Assembly: GCA_030686995.1 (NCBI GenBank)
Contig: CM060693.1
Location: forward strand, 112,451,228-112,515,227
Origin: Artemisia argyi
Lineage: Eukaryota; Streptophyta; Magnoliopsida; Asterales; Asteraceae
Reading direction: 5' to 3'
Length of the DNA stretch: 64,000 nucleotides
This document shows positions 1 to 13,300 of this stretch, piece by piece. A program made the position numbers and the translations under genes. Position 1 is the stretch's first letter. The number at the start of each line of letters is the position of its first letter. The notes beneath the pieces are model-generated. The model was not told the origin of the DNA and did no database searches. It saw nothing but the letters and a program-made list of their open reading frames with translations.

Positions 1-1336
1 ACCATCCTATGATCCGCCAGAGCCGGAGGGATCTATCCAAGGACATCTCCCATAGTTAGAATTAGAAGTCCTTAGGTATGATACGAAAAAAGGAGAAAAG
101 AATGAAAGGGAAAGAAGGAGTTGAATAATTAGAAAGAAAAGTAAAGAAAAGGGTGAAAAGAAATAGCCCTCCATATGTTCAACCTTAGGGCAAACACCGG
201 GTTCAACTCGTATGCTACTGGTTGTTGCAAAAGACAACACCGGTATTGAAGATAAAGTCGTCATGGACCCAGTGACGCAATGCACTAAACCTTCTTAACC
301 ACTCAAGTTCTCTTAAAAGAGCTTGTTTCATTCTCACGGGGAACCAGTGTAATCTATCAACTTATCTCTTAGAGATGGTTGATATTGAAGCAGGAGACCC
401 CTCCCTAGTCTCCGCATAGGAAACCTAAGTGTGCACTTATAGAGTCTAGAGCCTTGAGATACATCAAAGATCTCTTAGGAACACTTAGTATTTCTACAAC
501 TGGTGTTCTACATCAATGGACACCAGCTGTAAATTATCGAGTCCTTCGCAGATCTTAGTAATCTGCCGAGAACGTTTATGAGAGAATTACAAATGTAGTT
601 CTCAATGATTGAACGGAAATTCCTGCCAGGGTCAACATCTAACAGCCCTGACAGCGGGTCACTTCGGTAACCCCACAAGGGTTACGCTTAGTGTTTGTAG
701 TGGTTCCATAGCTGTCTACAGTCGTGGAGTGATCCCCAACGACTCACCAAGTCATTGAGCTACTTAGTAGGTCTCGTAAGCTCCTTCGAGAGTATCTGAT
801 ATGGGAATGCCCTGGATAAGGATTAGAAGGAGTCTTCACAATATGCTGTTGATGAGCTCTAATTCCTTATCTGTAAGTACCGGTTGTTTATTGCTAACTG
901 TTTACTTGCAGGTACCTCACCTCCATGATGGTAGATTCCAACATTCTCATACATACATCTTGAAGCAGATGATGGCTCCCCCAAAGATCCTAGCACCACA
1001 AAGTTCAAAGAAAGATTTTACGCCAATAAGATGAATCTACAAAGTATGAAGACTAAAGATCTTAGAGTATGAAAAAGAACTTCGTGCACGTGAAAGTCTA
1101 AGTCCAAAGATGTATGAGTATGTTGGAATGGCGGACAACCACCACAGACGCAGGAGTGACGAACGGCAGACTACTTCATAACCTAATCACTACAGCATCA
1201 CCAAAGAACAAAGACATAGAGCAAAGTACATTTATTATACAACAATTTTGAAGACGTCTAAAGTTTTACATGTCACAAGTCAACGACAAAGATGAAGACG
1301 TCAAGCAACCATGATGACCGACCCTTAGGGGGAGAT
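1..1336 (+). mobile_element. Copia element, 3' post-pol region (truncated by window edge)
   Basis: This stretch aligns closely along its whole length with about 37466-38803, which lies between pol and the 3' LTR of the complete Copia element at 27001-39208. It ends in the same polypurine tract (TTAGGGGGAGATT) directly before a TG...CA terminal repeat. No open frame longer than about 90 codons is plausible here, and the small ORFs are not conserved between the two copies. It is therefore the 3' untranslated part of an element whose gag and pol lie left of the window. A short stretch near 870-908 has splice-like ends (see findings). The alignment was done by eye. Confidence 0.85.
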
Positions 1337-1670
1337 TGTTGGGATCATACTTTTGTATTTTAGTCAAGTCTCGGTCATTACCTTTTGTAATAGGTTGCTT
1401 AGTTATTTATTTCACTGAGTGTAAGTTATTAGGCTTAAGTAATCATGCCCATGGGCCTTGAAAGCCCACGTCTAAGAAGAATGAGGGAGGAAGGGAGTGT
1501 TGCCCTACTCCTCCCTTATAAATACTAAGCTTATGTAAACATTTTAGTTGTTGGTTATTTGAATACATTAAGGAAACTCTTGCAATTACTTTTCTCTCAT
1601 TCTTATAATCAACCATCTCTTATTCTCATCTCATTTCTTATACATGTGTTTACAAAATGGTGACCTAACA
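1337..1670 (+). repeat. 3' LTR of the truncated Copia element
   Basis: The LTR starts TGTTGGGATC right after the polypurine tract and ends in CTAACA. The next five bases, GTATG (1671-1675), are the expected right-hand target duplication. The uninterrupted homologue of the flank at 19798 reads GTTGTATGACTGG at this point, which confirms where the insertion ends. A TATA-like TTATAAATAC lies at about 1516. Length is 334 bp. Its sequence differs strongly from the 405-bp LTR of the related element at 27 kb. Confidence 0.85.
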
Positions 1671-3029
1671 GTATGACTAGCATAAAAACAGTACCACTCA
1701 AGAAAATCTTCCCCCAAATATCTGAGGTTCACCCCTAGAATTGTTAGGAAAACCATTTTATGCTTGTGTGTACCGGTAGTACTTAGATTCTAGAACTTGC
1801 GTTAGGACCATCCCAAGTCCACAAGTGAGACTACATTCGTGTAGTCAGATTTACTACATGATAAGAGGCATTAGGATAACCCCTTCATTTTACACCTATT
1901 TGTTTTTGTTATAATTACATTGACTACGTTGGTCAAGTAATTCTCCCACACCTTAGCGATGAACTCATTTTTAGTACATGATACCCCTAGTACACCCCTC
2001 AGAGCCTATCTTTTCATTTTTAACTTTAAGCATTCTACTTAAATGAAGAATTTGTTTACAATCCACCCCAAAATGTACACCCAAATCACCTTAGCCTTCC
2101 TTGTATGTACTCATCTTTAGTGCATTATTGTGACAACATTTGTTTAAACCCTTAGTTAATTGTCTTATTGATTACATGATTGCTAAGTCGAGTCATATCC
2201 TTGTACATATTGTTTTGGGACGATTAGGACTCATGGGTAAAGTACTAATGTAATGGAGTAATGGGGAAGAATTCAATTATTACCCCCCATATGTGCATTA
2301 ATATTTTAAAGTACTCCAAGTTTTTCAATTATCTTAATTCGAGTCATTAGAATAGTTAATTGTAAAGTATGTAAAAGTTCAATTGTAAGGGGAGAACCGA
2401 GGCCCCTATGATGTATTATTTTGGATGGTAGGGTAAGAGTGTATGAAAAAAATTTTGAAAAAGAAAAGTAGAAAAAAAAACATACGGACTACCATCCCGT
2501 TTCATTTTATCTCTATTTATGTTTTTGTTATTTTCTTTTTAGCTTAAGTCGAGTCGAGTCTTAGCTTAGCAACACCACATTGTGCATGTATTTGATCAAG
2601 ATAATTAACTCACCACCACTAAAAATACCCTTTATTCCAAAAAAACCGTGTTTATTATATCCCTACACCTAACGTTATAACCCTTTGAAAAGCACTCTTT
2701 GATAGCTTATCTTAGGTGCTTACGCCTAGTGGAGGAGGTTTTCGATCCTTTCCCAAGCCTATGGTAATCTATTTGCTATGACAGGTAGTGAGTGATATTT
2801 CTTCCATTTCCATTTAGTTATATAGGTTTATAACACCCGAGAGATGAGCGTATCCAAACACTATTTGTGAGGTGCTAGTATATGATTTACGTGCTTGTTA
2901 TGACTAGGGTGGAATGACTATTTGTTGGAATTACTTTTATATCAGTGTTAAATGACCCCTAGTTCATATTTTGATTGGAATAAAAGCGAATTTTCTTGAG
3001 GACAAGCAAATCTCAAGTGTAAGGGTATT
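1671..3029 (+). mobile_element. Non-coding internal region (3' part) of Gypsy-like element, copy 1
   Basis: This region is homologous to 19798-21795 and 60670-62640, minus the LINE fragment found in those two. It has no coding potential: only AT-rich sequence and an A-rich purine stretch near 2440-2480. The end (TTGAGGACAAGCAAATCTCAAG..., about 2996) resembles the end of plant Tat/Athila-type Gypsy internal regions, which lie just before a 3' LTR. It leads directly into the TGATGAGG LTR start at 3030. The missing left part was displaced by the Copia insertion ending at 1670. Confidence 0.7.
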
Positions 3030-3157
3030 TGATGAGGCGAAAAGTGTTACGCTTTTAGGGGGTCATTTAAACCCTAATCCGTAATTATTTGATCAAATAT
3101 TGCCTTAAATCATTCCTTTTGTCATTTTAGATACTTTGGAGAGGAAATTTGCAAAAG
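3030..3157 (+). repeat. Gypsy-like LTR, left piece (split by Copia insertion)
   Basis: The LTR begins TGATGAGGCG. It aligns with the starts of the LTRs at 21796 and 62641, and the rest continues at 18202 after the 15-kb Copia insertion. The termini TGATG...CATCA form a 5-bp inverted repeat, as expected for an LTR. Confidence 0.75.
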
Positions 3158-3542
3158 GAAGCTGTTGACATGAATAATGCCTAAAAACATTGTTAACATA
3201 TTAACAATATCTCTATGTTTTGATAATTACAAAGCATAAACTCATTAAACTAAAACTTATGACATAAACAAGTATTTAGAGATAAATATTTTATTTTGCT
3301 TCCAAATCACTTAAGGTATGAATAAACAAAGTGTTTATTGCATTCTATGATCAAAGAAAATTTTTCTAATCACTAGAACTTTTATAAAATGTCTTAAACA
3401 TTTTATATCTTTTACAAAATTATTTTTGGAATTAAAACAATATGTTTAAGTCATTATTAATATATGATTTCAAATTTCTAACCAAAAATGGAAAATTTTA
3501 TCCAAAAAAACCTTCCCCACAAGAGAACAAACTACTCCAACG

Positions 3543-3660
3543 TTCTGGAGGGGGCGGCCCTCTTAATTCATAAGGCGGCCCTCTTAATTATTAAGGGGAC
3601 CGGACCCTAATTAATGGGACCGGCCACGCTCCAGAACACTATTTTGCTCCCCTATAAATA
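3543..3660 (+). promoter_or_regulatory. LTR promoter: GC-rich palindromic module plus TATA box
   Basis: Arms TTCTGGAG (3543-3550) and CTCCAGAA (3629-3636) enclose alternating GGCGGCC, CTTAATTA and TTAAGGGG units that can fold on themselves. A TATAAATA box follows at 3653-3660. The 3' LTRs carry the same arrangement at 17245-17317 and 58117-58189. Palindromic clusters upstream of the TATA box have been reported for the Sirevirus lineage. A promoter role is inferred from position. Confidence 0.65.
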
Positions 3661-3957
3661 CTAGTTCATTTCACAGATTTTTCTCACTTTTTGCACTCCT
3701 AAACTTTCTGTTCTAGATCTCCATTTCTATTCTTTAAACCCTTTGATCATACATACATAAATCTTTGTTTCAAAGTGATCCAAACATCAACCTCTCAAGT
3801 GCAAGAGAAGAATACTTCTAACCTTCAAGACAAGAAGTATTACAACTTGTTGTGACCTCCACATCCAAGTTGTTTGAGCATCTTTCATTACACATATTTC
3901 TTTGTGTTATTTGTTGTGAATATTTGGTAGAAGATAGATTAGCTTAGTGTGTAGATA

Positions 3958-4140
3958 AAGTGATTGTTTAGAAGATTGTTGTGAAGTAGATAGTTGGAGA
4001 GTAGATAATTGTGAAGATAATAGGTGTGAAGAAGATTGTTGGGAAGTAGATAGTTGTGAAGAATATAGTTGTGAAGTAAATAGGTGTGAAGTAGATAGGT
4101 GTGAAGTTAGATAGGTGTGAAGTAGTTGTGAATAAGGTGT
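3958..4140 (+). repeat. Imperfect GTGAAGTAGATAG tandem repeat inside the LTR
   Basis: About a dozen diverged copies of a 14-16 bp unit (GTGAAGTAGATAGTT and variants) occur in tandem. The same array sits in the other LTR copies near 17640-17810 and 58510-58680. It produces long Ser/Thr-rich antisense open frames that I treat as artefacts of the repeat. Confidence 0.75.
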
Positions 4141-4516
4141 GATCAAGTTGTGACGAAGTTGTAGTGTGTACATTGGTGTGTAAAGTTTTCTCCGCCATAT
4201 GGGAGCTTGTTGACATAGTGAAGAAAACTCTCGAGTTAGGTGCTCAGGGAGTGGAGTAGGGCAAGGAAGGTGTCCTTGTAGCCGAACCACTATAAATCTC
4301 TTATATCGCGGTTCGATCTTTCCATCTCTCATTTATTTCTTTACTTACATTATTATTGCTTTATCATACATACTTATTGCTGTTTATATTGTGCAAGACT
4401 TGAGATCACGTATTATCGAATCTAAATTTTTGTAAGTAAAAATAACACTTAAACAATCTTTTATAACAAATCAAAAAGATGTAAAACTATTCAACCCCGC
4501 TTCTAGTTTTCCACAA

Positions 4517-4531
4517 TTGGTATCAAGAGCC
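4517..4531 (+). other. Primer-binding site (initiator tRNA-Met type)
   Basis: TTGGTATCAAGAGCC follows the LTR end by one base. It closely matches the usual plant Copia primer site, TGGTATCAGAGC. Confidence 0.85.
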
Positions 4532-4583
4532 ACGTCTAGCAAGATTTTTAAAATATATTGTATTTTAAAGCTTGTAACGATCT

Positions 4584-7500
4584 ATGGAATCTGAAAAATA
4601 TTTAGAAGCGCAATCTTTGCAAAGACCACCACTATTTGACAGTGATGGATTTTTATATTAGAAAAATAGATTCGAAACTTATGTGAAATCAAAAGATCTT
4701 GATCTTTGGCATGTTATTACCTTTGGTGATTTTCCTCCTACTCAACAAAATCCGGAAACTAAAAAGGATGAAATTGTACCTTTTGAAAAACAAATGATGA
4801 TTTGAAAAAGAAACTAGCTAAAAATAATGAAGCTAAAATGGTAATTTATAATGCGTTACCGCGTAAAGAATATGAAAGAATTTTTATGTGTAAAACTGCC
4901 AAAGAAATTTGGGAATCACTACTTATTACTCACCAAGGTAATAGTCAAGTAAAAGATAATAAAATAGATCTTCTTATACAACAATATGAACAATTTACGA
5001 TTCCGGAAGAGGAATCAATTGATAATTCTTTTGCAAAATTTAACACCATTATCACAAGTTTAAAAGCACTTGATGAGACATTTTCTAGTAAAAATTGTGT
5101 TAGGAAATTTCTTAGGGCATTGCATCCAAAATAGCGAGCTAAGGTCACGGCAATTGAAGAATCAAAGAATTTGATGATGTTATCACTTGATGAACTTATT
5201 AGCTACTTGAAGGTCCATGAAGAAATTATAAAAAGAGATTCGGAAACGGTCAAAGTCAAGAAAGAACAAACCAAATCCATTGCTCTAAAAGCCAAAAAGG
5301 AACCTAGTGGCGATGATGACTCAAGTGACGAAAGTGAAGACGAAGAATATGCAATGGCCGTAAGAGAATTCAAGAAATTCTTCAAAAGATGAGGATGATT
5401 CAATAGATGACCACGAGACGAAAGAAAGTCATTCCAAAGAAATAGAAGTGATAACTACGGGAAAAGAAAGTGCTTTAGATGTGGAAGTCCAAATCATCTC
5501 ATTGGTGAATGTCTAAACCCGTCGGGATATGAAAATCAAGGCGCCTTTGTTAGTGGAACATGGAGTGATAGTGACAAAGAAGAAGTGGAAAAACCAAGAG
5601 ACAAAAAATGTTTTGTGGCCAAAGCAACCGACGAAATATGTTTAGGAATTGACTTGGAGCCTGATGAATGGATCAAGGATAGCGGATGTTCGAGGCACAT
5701 GACGGGGAATTGCAAGCTATTTTCTACGTATAAGGCATACAATGGAGGTAACGTTATTTTTGGTAGTGACTTGCTTGGAAAAATCATTGGCAAAGGTACG
5801 ATTTCTTAAGACTCACTTACTATTGAAAATGTTGAGCATGTAGATAATTGAACATATAACTTGCTTAGTATAGGCCAAACATGAGATAATAAATGTAGGG
5901 TTACCTTACCGAAGAGGATAGCAAAATAGTTAAGAATGGAAAGATTATAGGAAGAGGAATTAGGAAAGGACGCATATATGTTATGAAACTAGGAAACAAA
6001 CCGGAAGATAGGATATGCCTAACGACCCTAGACAAAAACTCCACATTGTGGCATAGGAGATTAGGACATGCAAACATGCAACAAATACAATCTTTGGCCT
6101 CTAAAGAACTAGTTAGAAATTTGCCTAACCTAAAATATGACAAGCATTTTTGTGATGCATGTAAAATTGGAAAACAAGTTCATACTAGTCACAAAGCTAA
6201 GAATATAGTATCCACTACTAGGTGCCTAGAATTATTACATATGGATCTATTTGGTCCATCCGCTGTGCGGAGCTATGGAGGAAACAAGTATACCTTAGTA
6301 ATAGTAGATGACTATTCACGATACACGTGGACTAGGTTCTTAAGTGACAAAACACAAGCCTTTGAAAAATTCGAAATATTTAGTAAAATGATTCAAAATA
6401 AATTAGGATGCACAATAGTAGCCATTAGGACGGACCATGGTAGGGAATTTGAAAACGAAGTACAATTCGAAAAATATTGTGATTTAAATGGAATATATCA
6501 CAATTTCTCCGCTCCTCGTACTCCTCAATCAAATGGCGTAGTGGAAAGAAAAAATAGGTCACTACAAGAAATGAGTAGAACAATGTTAAATGAAGAATCC
6601 ATCCCACAAAAATTTTGGTGTCACGCTGTAGATACATCAACATATATTATTAATAGGGTATCAATTAGGAGAATTTTAGGAAAAACTCCTTATGAGTTTA
6701 CTAAGAGGTAGAAAACCTAATTTAAGCTAATTTAGGGTATTTGGAAGTAAATGTTATATTTTAAACACTAAAGATTACCTTACTAAATTTGACCCAAAAT
6801 CATATGAAGGAATACTTTTAGGGTACTCACAAAATAGTAAAGCATATATAATACTTAACAAACACACTATGAAAGTAGAAGAATCATTAAATGTAACATT
6901 CGATGAAACACCACCACCTCCTAAAACATTACCTTTAGAAGATGATGACTTAGTCGAAGATGAAGCTATTGAGGTCAGTAAAACAAAACCCATAGGAAAT
7001 GATAATGAAGACATTGACTTAGGAAATAACAAAATTGTAAATATTAAAGAATCTAGATCACATCCATCAGATAATATAATAGGACATCTTAATCAAAGAA
7101 CCCTTAGGTCACAAGCCCAAGATAAAAATAACTTCTTTTATTTCCTCTCAGCAATAGAACCTAAGAACATTAATGAAGCATTAAAAGATGAAAGTTGGGT
7201 TATAGCTATGCAAGAAGAATTAAACCAATTTAAGGCAAATGATGTTTGGGAATTAGTCCCAAATCCAATGAACATGGCCATCATAGGAACTAAATGGGTA
7301 TATAGGAATAAGTTAGATGAAAATGGAATAGTAACTAGGAATAAAGCTAGGTTAGTTGCCCAAGGTTATAATCAAGAAGAAGGAATTGATTATGACGAAA
7401 GTTATGCCCCCGTAGCTAGACTAGAATCTATTAGGATATTACTTTCCTATGCATGCGCCCTAGACTTTAAGTTATTCCAAATGGACGTGAAAAGTGCATT

Positions 7501-8686
7501 CCTCAATGGTTTTATCAATGAGGAGGTTTATGTGGTACAACCTCCAGGATTCATTGACTTCGCAAAACCTGATTATGTTTATTAGTTAAAGAAAGCTTTG
7601 TATGGACTCCAACAAGCTCCTAGGGCCTTGTATGATCAATTAAAAGCTTTTCTTATTAAACATAATTATTCCATGGGAATGGTAGATAACACCTTTTTCA
7701 CTAAAAAGAAAGACCCAAGTCTCATCATTGTTCAAATATATGTTGACGACATTAAATTTGGATCGACTTGTCAAGAAATGTGTGATGAATTTGCCAAAAT
7801 CATGCATGATGAGTTCGAGATGAGTATGATGGGTGAACTAAACTTCTTCCTAGGATTACAAATAAAACAATTAGAAGATGGAATATTCTTTAACCAATCT
7901 ACATATATTAAGGAAATGCTTAAGAAATTTGGCTTAGAAGACTCAAAACCCATGAAAACTCCCATGTCTACGGAAGTGAAACTCACAAAGGATGATGAAG
8001 GCGAGTCCGTAGATAACACTAAGTATAGAGGAATGATAGGTAGTTTACTATACTTAACGACAAGTAGACCCGATATCATGTTTAGTGTCTGCTTTTGTGA
8101 CCGTTTTCAAGAGGATCCCAAAACCTCTCACCTAGAAGCGGTTAAGCGTATCTTCCGATACATTAAAGGCACTATACACTTAGGATTATGGTATCCTAAG
8201 GGATCCGGCATAGAGACCATCGTCTATGCGGATTCGGATCATGCGGGAGACTAGGTAGATAGAAAAAGCACTAGCGGTATTTGCACTTTCATGGGATGTT
8301 GTCTAAAATCTTGGTTCTCGAAGAAGCAAACCGCTCTTGCTATTTCTACCACCGAAGCCAAATATGTAAGCGCTGGAAAGGCATGTCAACAAGCACTATG
8401 GATGAAACAAGCTCTCATAGACTATGGCATTAAGTTAGAAAATGTTCCTATTATGTGCGATAACAAAGGTGCGATAGATTTAAGTAAAAATCCGGTTCAA
8501 CACTCTGGGACTAAACATATAGAAATACGCCACCACTTCCTTAGGAATAATGTACAAAAAGGAAACATATCTATAGAAAAGGTTGCATCGGAAGATAACA
8601 TTGCGGATATATTTACTAAACCCCTTAAGCGTGAATTATTCAACCACTTGCGTTTAGGATTAGGAATGATGGAACAAGTTGACTAA
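4584..8686 (+). pseudogene. Dead Sirevirus-like gag-pol
   Basis: Domain order is Gag, a CCHC knuckle (CFRCGSPNHLIGEC, 5471-5512), aspartic protease (DSGCSRHMTG near 5680), integrase (HRRLGHANM..CDACKIGK zinc site, then D-D-E core, 6040-6570), RT with an intact YVDD box near 7740, and RNase H (8190-8620, ending ...GMMEQVD). It is broken by in-frame stops at 4659-4661 (codon 26), 5132-5134, 7583-7585 and 8252-8254. Frameshifts lie near 4790, 5390-5470, 5810-5980 and 6710-6860. ATG 4584 is the natural Gag start, 66 nt after the primer site. No functional polyprotein can be made. Autonomous relatives encode one polyprotein of roughly 1400-1500 residues. Confidence 0.9.
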
Positions 8687-9334
8687 ATTTTATTGCATTT
8701 ACACTACTTATTACTTGCATAAAACTTATTTTTCTTCCACCTATTCATATCTGAGTCTATGAATCTATTTCGCACAAAATTAAAGATTGGGAAACCTCAT
8801 TTTTATTGCATATATATTCTTGTAAAACCCAATCAAATTTTCTTTTAAAATACTCTCACATCTAGGAAATACATGAAAATCATTTTCCTTGCATTGTTGA
8901 CAAATGCTAAAAACTTTCTCTTAAATCATGCATAAAATCTCACATGAATCGTCAAAATATATAATCTAATGTATAACATTGACATTCATGAATCGAGCAA
9001 AAATCGAATCAAGGAGATTTCGGATTGTTTCTTAGGAAGTTTTCTTATTTGCATTTAGAAGTCGAAACAATCACAACTCCACATTTGTTGCATATAGGCA
9101 CACATTAGGACAAAATCACTAACAACGTTGTCATCTTGTTCCATCACTAGTTTTTCACTCACTAGTTACCTTTGCCTTTGATCTAAGATAGTTTCTCTAG
9201 GAAGATTAAGTGCCCTTGCCATTGTTTATCTCTTATAGATTTTTAATTACTTGTTTGCTCTTTTACTTAAGTGTTTTTGCATGCATGCTATATTATGATT
9301 AGATTATATGCTATATTGCCTCAAAGAGTTGAAC
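8687..9334 (+). other. Post-pol non-coding spacer of the Sirevirus
   Basis: AT-rich sequence between the RNase H stop and the poly-T end of the inserted LINE. I see no open frame or RNA gene. It belongs to the original element and continued into the region now at 15.4 kb. Confidence 0.6.
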
Positions 9335-10397
9335 TTTTTTTTCTTAAAAGTAAATATATTAAGAAAAGAAGCCAAAAGGCAATACAAGGCAAGGCAAGCA
9401 CAAAGTGTAAAAGAGAACTAAGACACCTCCTTAGCTCCACACAATGCACCACAAACAACAAATGGTGTAGGACAAATATCCTAGCTTAATACAAATAATC
9501 AAAACATAAACTAGGAAATACACAACTAATAGATAACACTCAATAAATCAGATAAGGCAGAAAGATGACTAAAATTAGGATTGTCACCATACTCTGAATA
9601 CATGGGTAAGTGCTAAGGAATCAACCAAAGCACCTCCAAACATCACCATATGATGACAACACCTAATAAGCAAGTCTACCAAATCTGAAAATAAAGAGAA
9701 AATACAGAAAGATCCTTCATGCCAGAAGCGTACTTGCCCAGAAGAATATCCACAGCTAATCAAAGACATCAGCTCTTGATCAGACTATAACCAAAGCAGG
9801 TACATAACATACCACAAGAGAAGTGCCAGTGTAGCAAATTTGGTAAGTTTGTCTCCTTAAAAACCTTTCTATATAAACCCAAAGGGAAAAAGTATAGAAA
9901 GGACAAAAAGAGTGCAACACATTAGCAAATTCTTCCCATACTAAAATCATCAGCCACCACTTGTTTATCATCCCCTTAAGACTTTTCATGACATTCCTGA
10001 AATACCATTCCAATATCATATATCCTCTGCACCAATAATACTTATTGACCCTTAGTATACTTGAGTTCACAGACTCACTAATGAAAGGATCAAAACAAAA
10101 ATTACACCTCCAAAAACCAGTTCCCTCCTTATCATTATTATCAGACCTCATAGTAAACATGAAAAATTTGAACAGCAGAATAGGATAATTCATAATCACT
10201 GATTATATGCAGAAGGTAATATTCTTCCCCATACTTCTATCCAATTTGAGACCCCAAATAAGAGCAGCATTCTTGACATTTGCAGTGCTTCTAATTTTAA
10301 GACTAAGAAGCCTAAATCTCACAGATTCCACAATGATTTTAAATAGAATATCCTCAGACCTTTCAGAGTTTCTAAATAACCTAGAATTTCTTTCCTG

Positions 10398-13300
10398 TCA
10401 TATATAATAAACCATAGCCCCAAGCACAAGCCTTTGGATGACACTCCAAATGCTATCATTAGCAGGACTATTAGCTATTCCAGAAATGATCTCAGCCCAA
10501 GTATTAGATAAATGATTTAATTTAGCCATACTCTTTAACCTTTCCCATAATTTTCTAGGAAAAGCACATTTAAAGAACAAGTGAGAGTGAGAGTCTTTAC
10601 ATACCTTACAAAAAACACATTTCATGTCCTGAATATTCAGCCACTTAGAAATCCTGTCTTGAGTTTTTAACCTTCCTTTTATAGCCATCCAAAGGATAAA
10701 AGTATGGCTAGGAACACATTAAGAGAACCAAATGTGTCTGTACCATATAACTTTAGGACCAGTTGGCTTGACACTTTTCCATACCTCCTTAACACTAAAA
10801 ACTTTCTCAATACCTTTGCTGTTAATCCAAAATGCTTTATCATTAACTCCATCTCTTAAATCAGGAACCGGAACATTTAAAACTTCAATAAATCTTCCAT
10901 TCCAATCTCTTGGCCATTTCCATCTATTATCTCTAACAAATTCTGCTAACTTAGCATCAACTTTCATACCATATTGGTACAAAGTTGCATGACTAATTAA
11001 CTTGCACAAAGGACCATTATTATGCCATCTGTCAAACCATACATTGCACTTTCTACCATCACCAATTTTGACACCAAAAAATCTCCTTATATTGTCTTTG
11101 AGTCTCAAAAACTGACTCCAACTCCAAGAAGAATGACTATCATCACAGTCCCAAATACTTTTCCCCTTAAGCCAGTAAATATTTACCCATTTGACCCAAA
11201 TAGAATCTTTGTCAGAGATAATATTCCATAAGTGCTTGGCCATTAGAGTTTCATTCCACAAATGCAAAGGTTTCAAACCCAACCCACCTTGACTTTTAGG
11301 CATGCAGACAGTTTTCCATGAAACACTAGCTTTACCCACACAATCATTTCCAGCAGCCCAAAGAAATCTTTTAAAAAGCTTCTCAATGTCATCACAAATA
11401 TGAATTGGAATAATGAACATAGAAATCCAATATATCTGCATAGAACTGAGAACAGAAGAGATAAGTTGTAACCTTCCTGCGAATAAGAGACATTTATTCT
11501 TCCAATCTTCAATTCTTTTGCAGATCTTTTTAGAGACCAAAGGTACACCAAGATACCTTACAGGAAGGTTTCCTTCCTTAAAAGGCATTACCATTAAAAT
11601 TTCACACCTTATATTATTAGGAACATTATACTGTGCTCTTCTCTAAACTTGGATAAAGACCAGATGATAAAGTGAATTCATCTAAAGCTCTTCTTAGAAC
11701 AGATGCAGACAGCAAATCTCCATGACTAAGTAACAACAGATCATCAGCAAATAGAAGGTGGGTCAACTTTAACTCTTTACATCCCCAGTGGTACTTGAAT
11801 TTAACTTCCTTACTTACCTGCCTTTTCACCATTAGATTGAAAACTTCCATAATAATAATAAAAAGGTAAGGTGAGACAGGATCACCTTGTCTTAATCCTC
11901 TTTTAGCTTTGAAAAAGCCATGAGATTCACCATTAATAGACAAAGAGAATGAAGCAGTGGTGAGACATTCCATAATCCAGTGAACCATAGTTGGATGAAA
12001 ACCAAATCTCTCAAGAGCAAATTTAAGAAATTCCCAACTAACGGTATCATACGCCTTTTGAATGTCAATTTTGAAAGCACACCTCCTACATCCGCTCTTC
12101 CTAGCATAACCATTCATTAACTCTTGTGTCGAAAGGATGTTGTCACTAATTTGCCTTCCAGCCACAAAAGCGCTTTGGTTACAATCAATAAGCTCATTCA
12201 AAACAACTTTGATCCTATTAGTTATAACTTTGCTAATGCATTGATACATGACATTACAGCAAGCAATAGGCCTATAATCAGAGACTTTAATAGGAGTTTT
12301 GGTTTTAGGAATAAGAGAAATGATAGTAGCATTGAATTCACCAAGCATCTTACCATTCCTGAAGAACTCTTTAACAGCTGCAAGTACATCAGAACTGATA
12401 ACTTTCCAAGAAGCTTTAAAGAACTTAGATGTGAAACCATCAGGGCCAGACGCCTTATTATCATCAATATCAAAAAGAGCCGCTTTGATTTCATCATCAT
12501 TTACCTCTCTGACCATATATTTAGCATCATAAGCACTTATTTTCTTGACAAATAAACCATCAGGGTCTTCTATAGGAAAGACTTGATCATGAGTGCCAAG
12601 GAATTTTTGAAAATGAGCCACAAACTGACCAGCAACTTCACTATCTTGGAATCTGTTTCTAGCATCATCGTTAATAGCACTTATTCTACTTCTATTCCTT
12701 CTACCCTTAACCACATTATGAAAATAGGCACTATTATGGTCACCTTCTTTAAGCCATCTAATCTTGGTTTTTTGCTTTAAGACTTTTTCTTCATCCAGAA
12801 CAGCTTCTCTATATGCTACAGTATAGATCATCTCTTCTTCCCTTAAAATAGTATTAGTAGGATCTTTATCAAGCTCTTCTTGAACTTTCTTTAACTCTTC
12901 TCTTAAAACTTTGACCTTATCAAACACATTACCATTCTTCTTATTTAACTCTTTCATATGTCTTTTCATGGCTTTCAATCTTTTGGCTAAAATGAACATA
13001 TAGTACCCTTCCACTGGCACATTCCAATTTCTGCTAACAGTATCCAAAAACTCCTCCTTGTCAGCTAAATAATTCATGAACCTAAATGATCTATTCTTCT
13101 TACCAGCAACATTTGGAAAAGAAACAACAGCAGGGCTATGATCAGAAGAGACAAAAGGAAGGAAGTTAGCATAAGCACTAGTGAAGCAATCCATAAAGTA
13201 ACTATTTCCCATTACCCTATCCAACTTTTTCAAAATCCCCAATTCAGGATTTTTCATTTTCTGGATCCAAGTAAAAAACATACCTTTCATGGATATATCT

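Larger units (their letters stand above)
3163..4515 (+). repeat. 5' LTR of Sirevirus-like Copia
   Basis: It starts TGTTGACATG and ends TTTTCCACA, immediately followed by the primer site. It matches 16866-18196 and 57738-59068 end to end. It is 22 bp longer than the 3' LTR because it keeps two copies of a GGCGGCC..TTAATT unit in the palindromic promoter module (3543-3636). Confidence 0.92.

Noticed and set aside
3958..4140. CRISPR-like spaced repeats
   Set aside because: Repeats are short, imperfect and contiguous, and the DNA is eukaryotic with LTR context; there are no spacers or cas genes.
3907..4332. Long antisense open frames rich in Ser and Thr in the LTR (also at 17588-17945 and 58460-58817)
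   Set aside because: They follow the GTGAAGTAGATAG tandem repeat, lie antisense in a promoter/LTR region and shift with each small indel between LTR copies.
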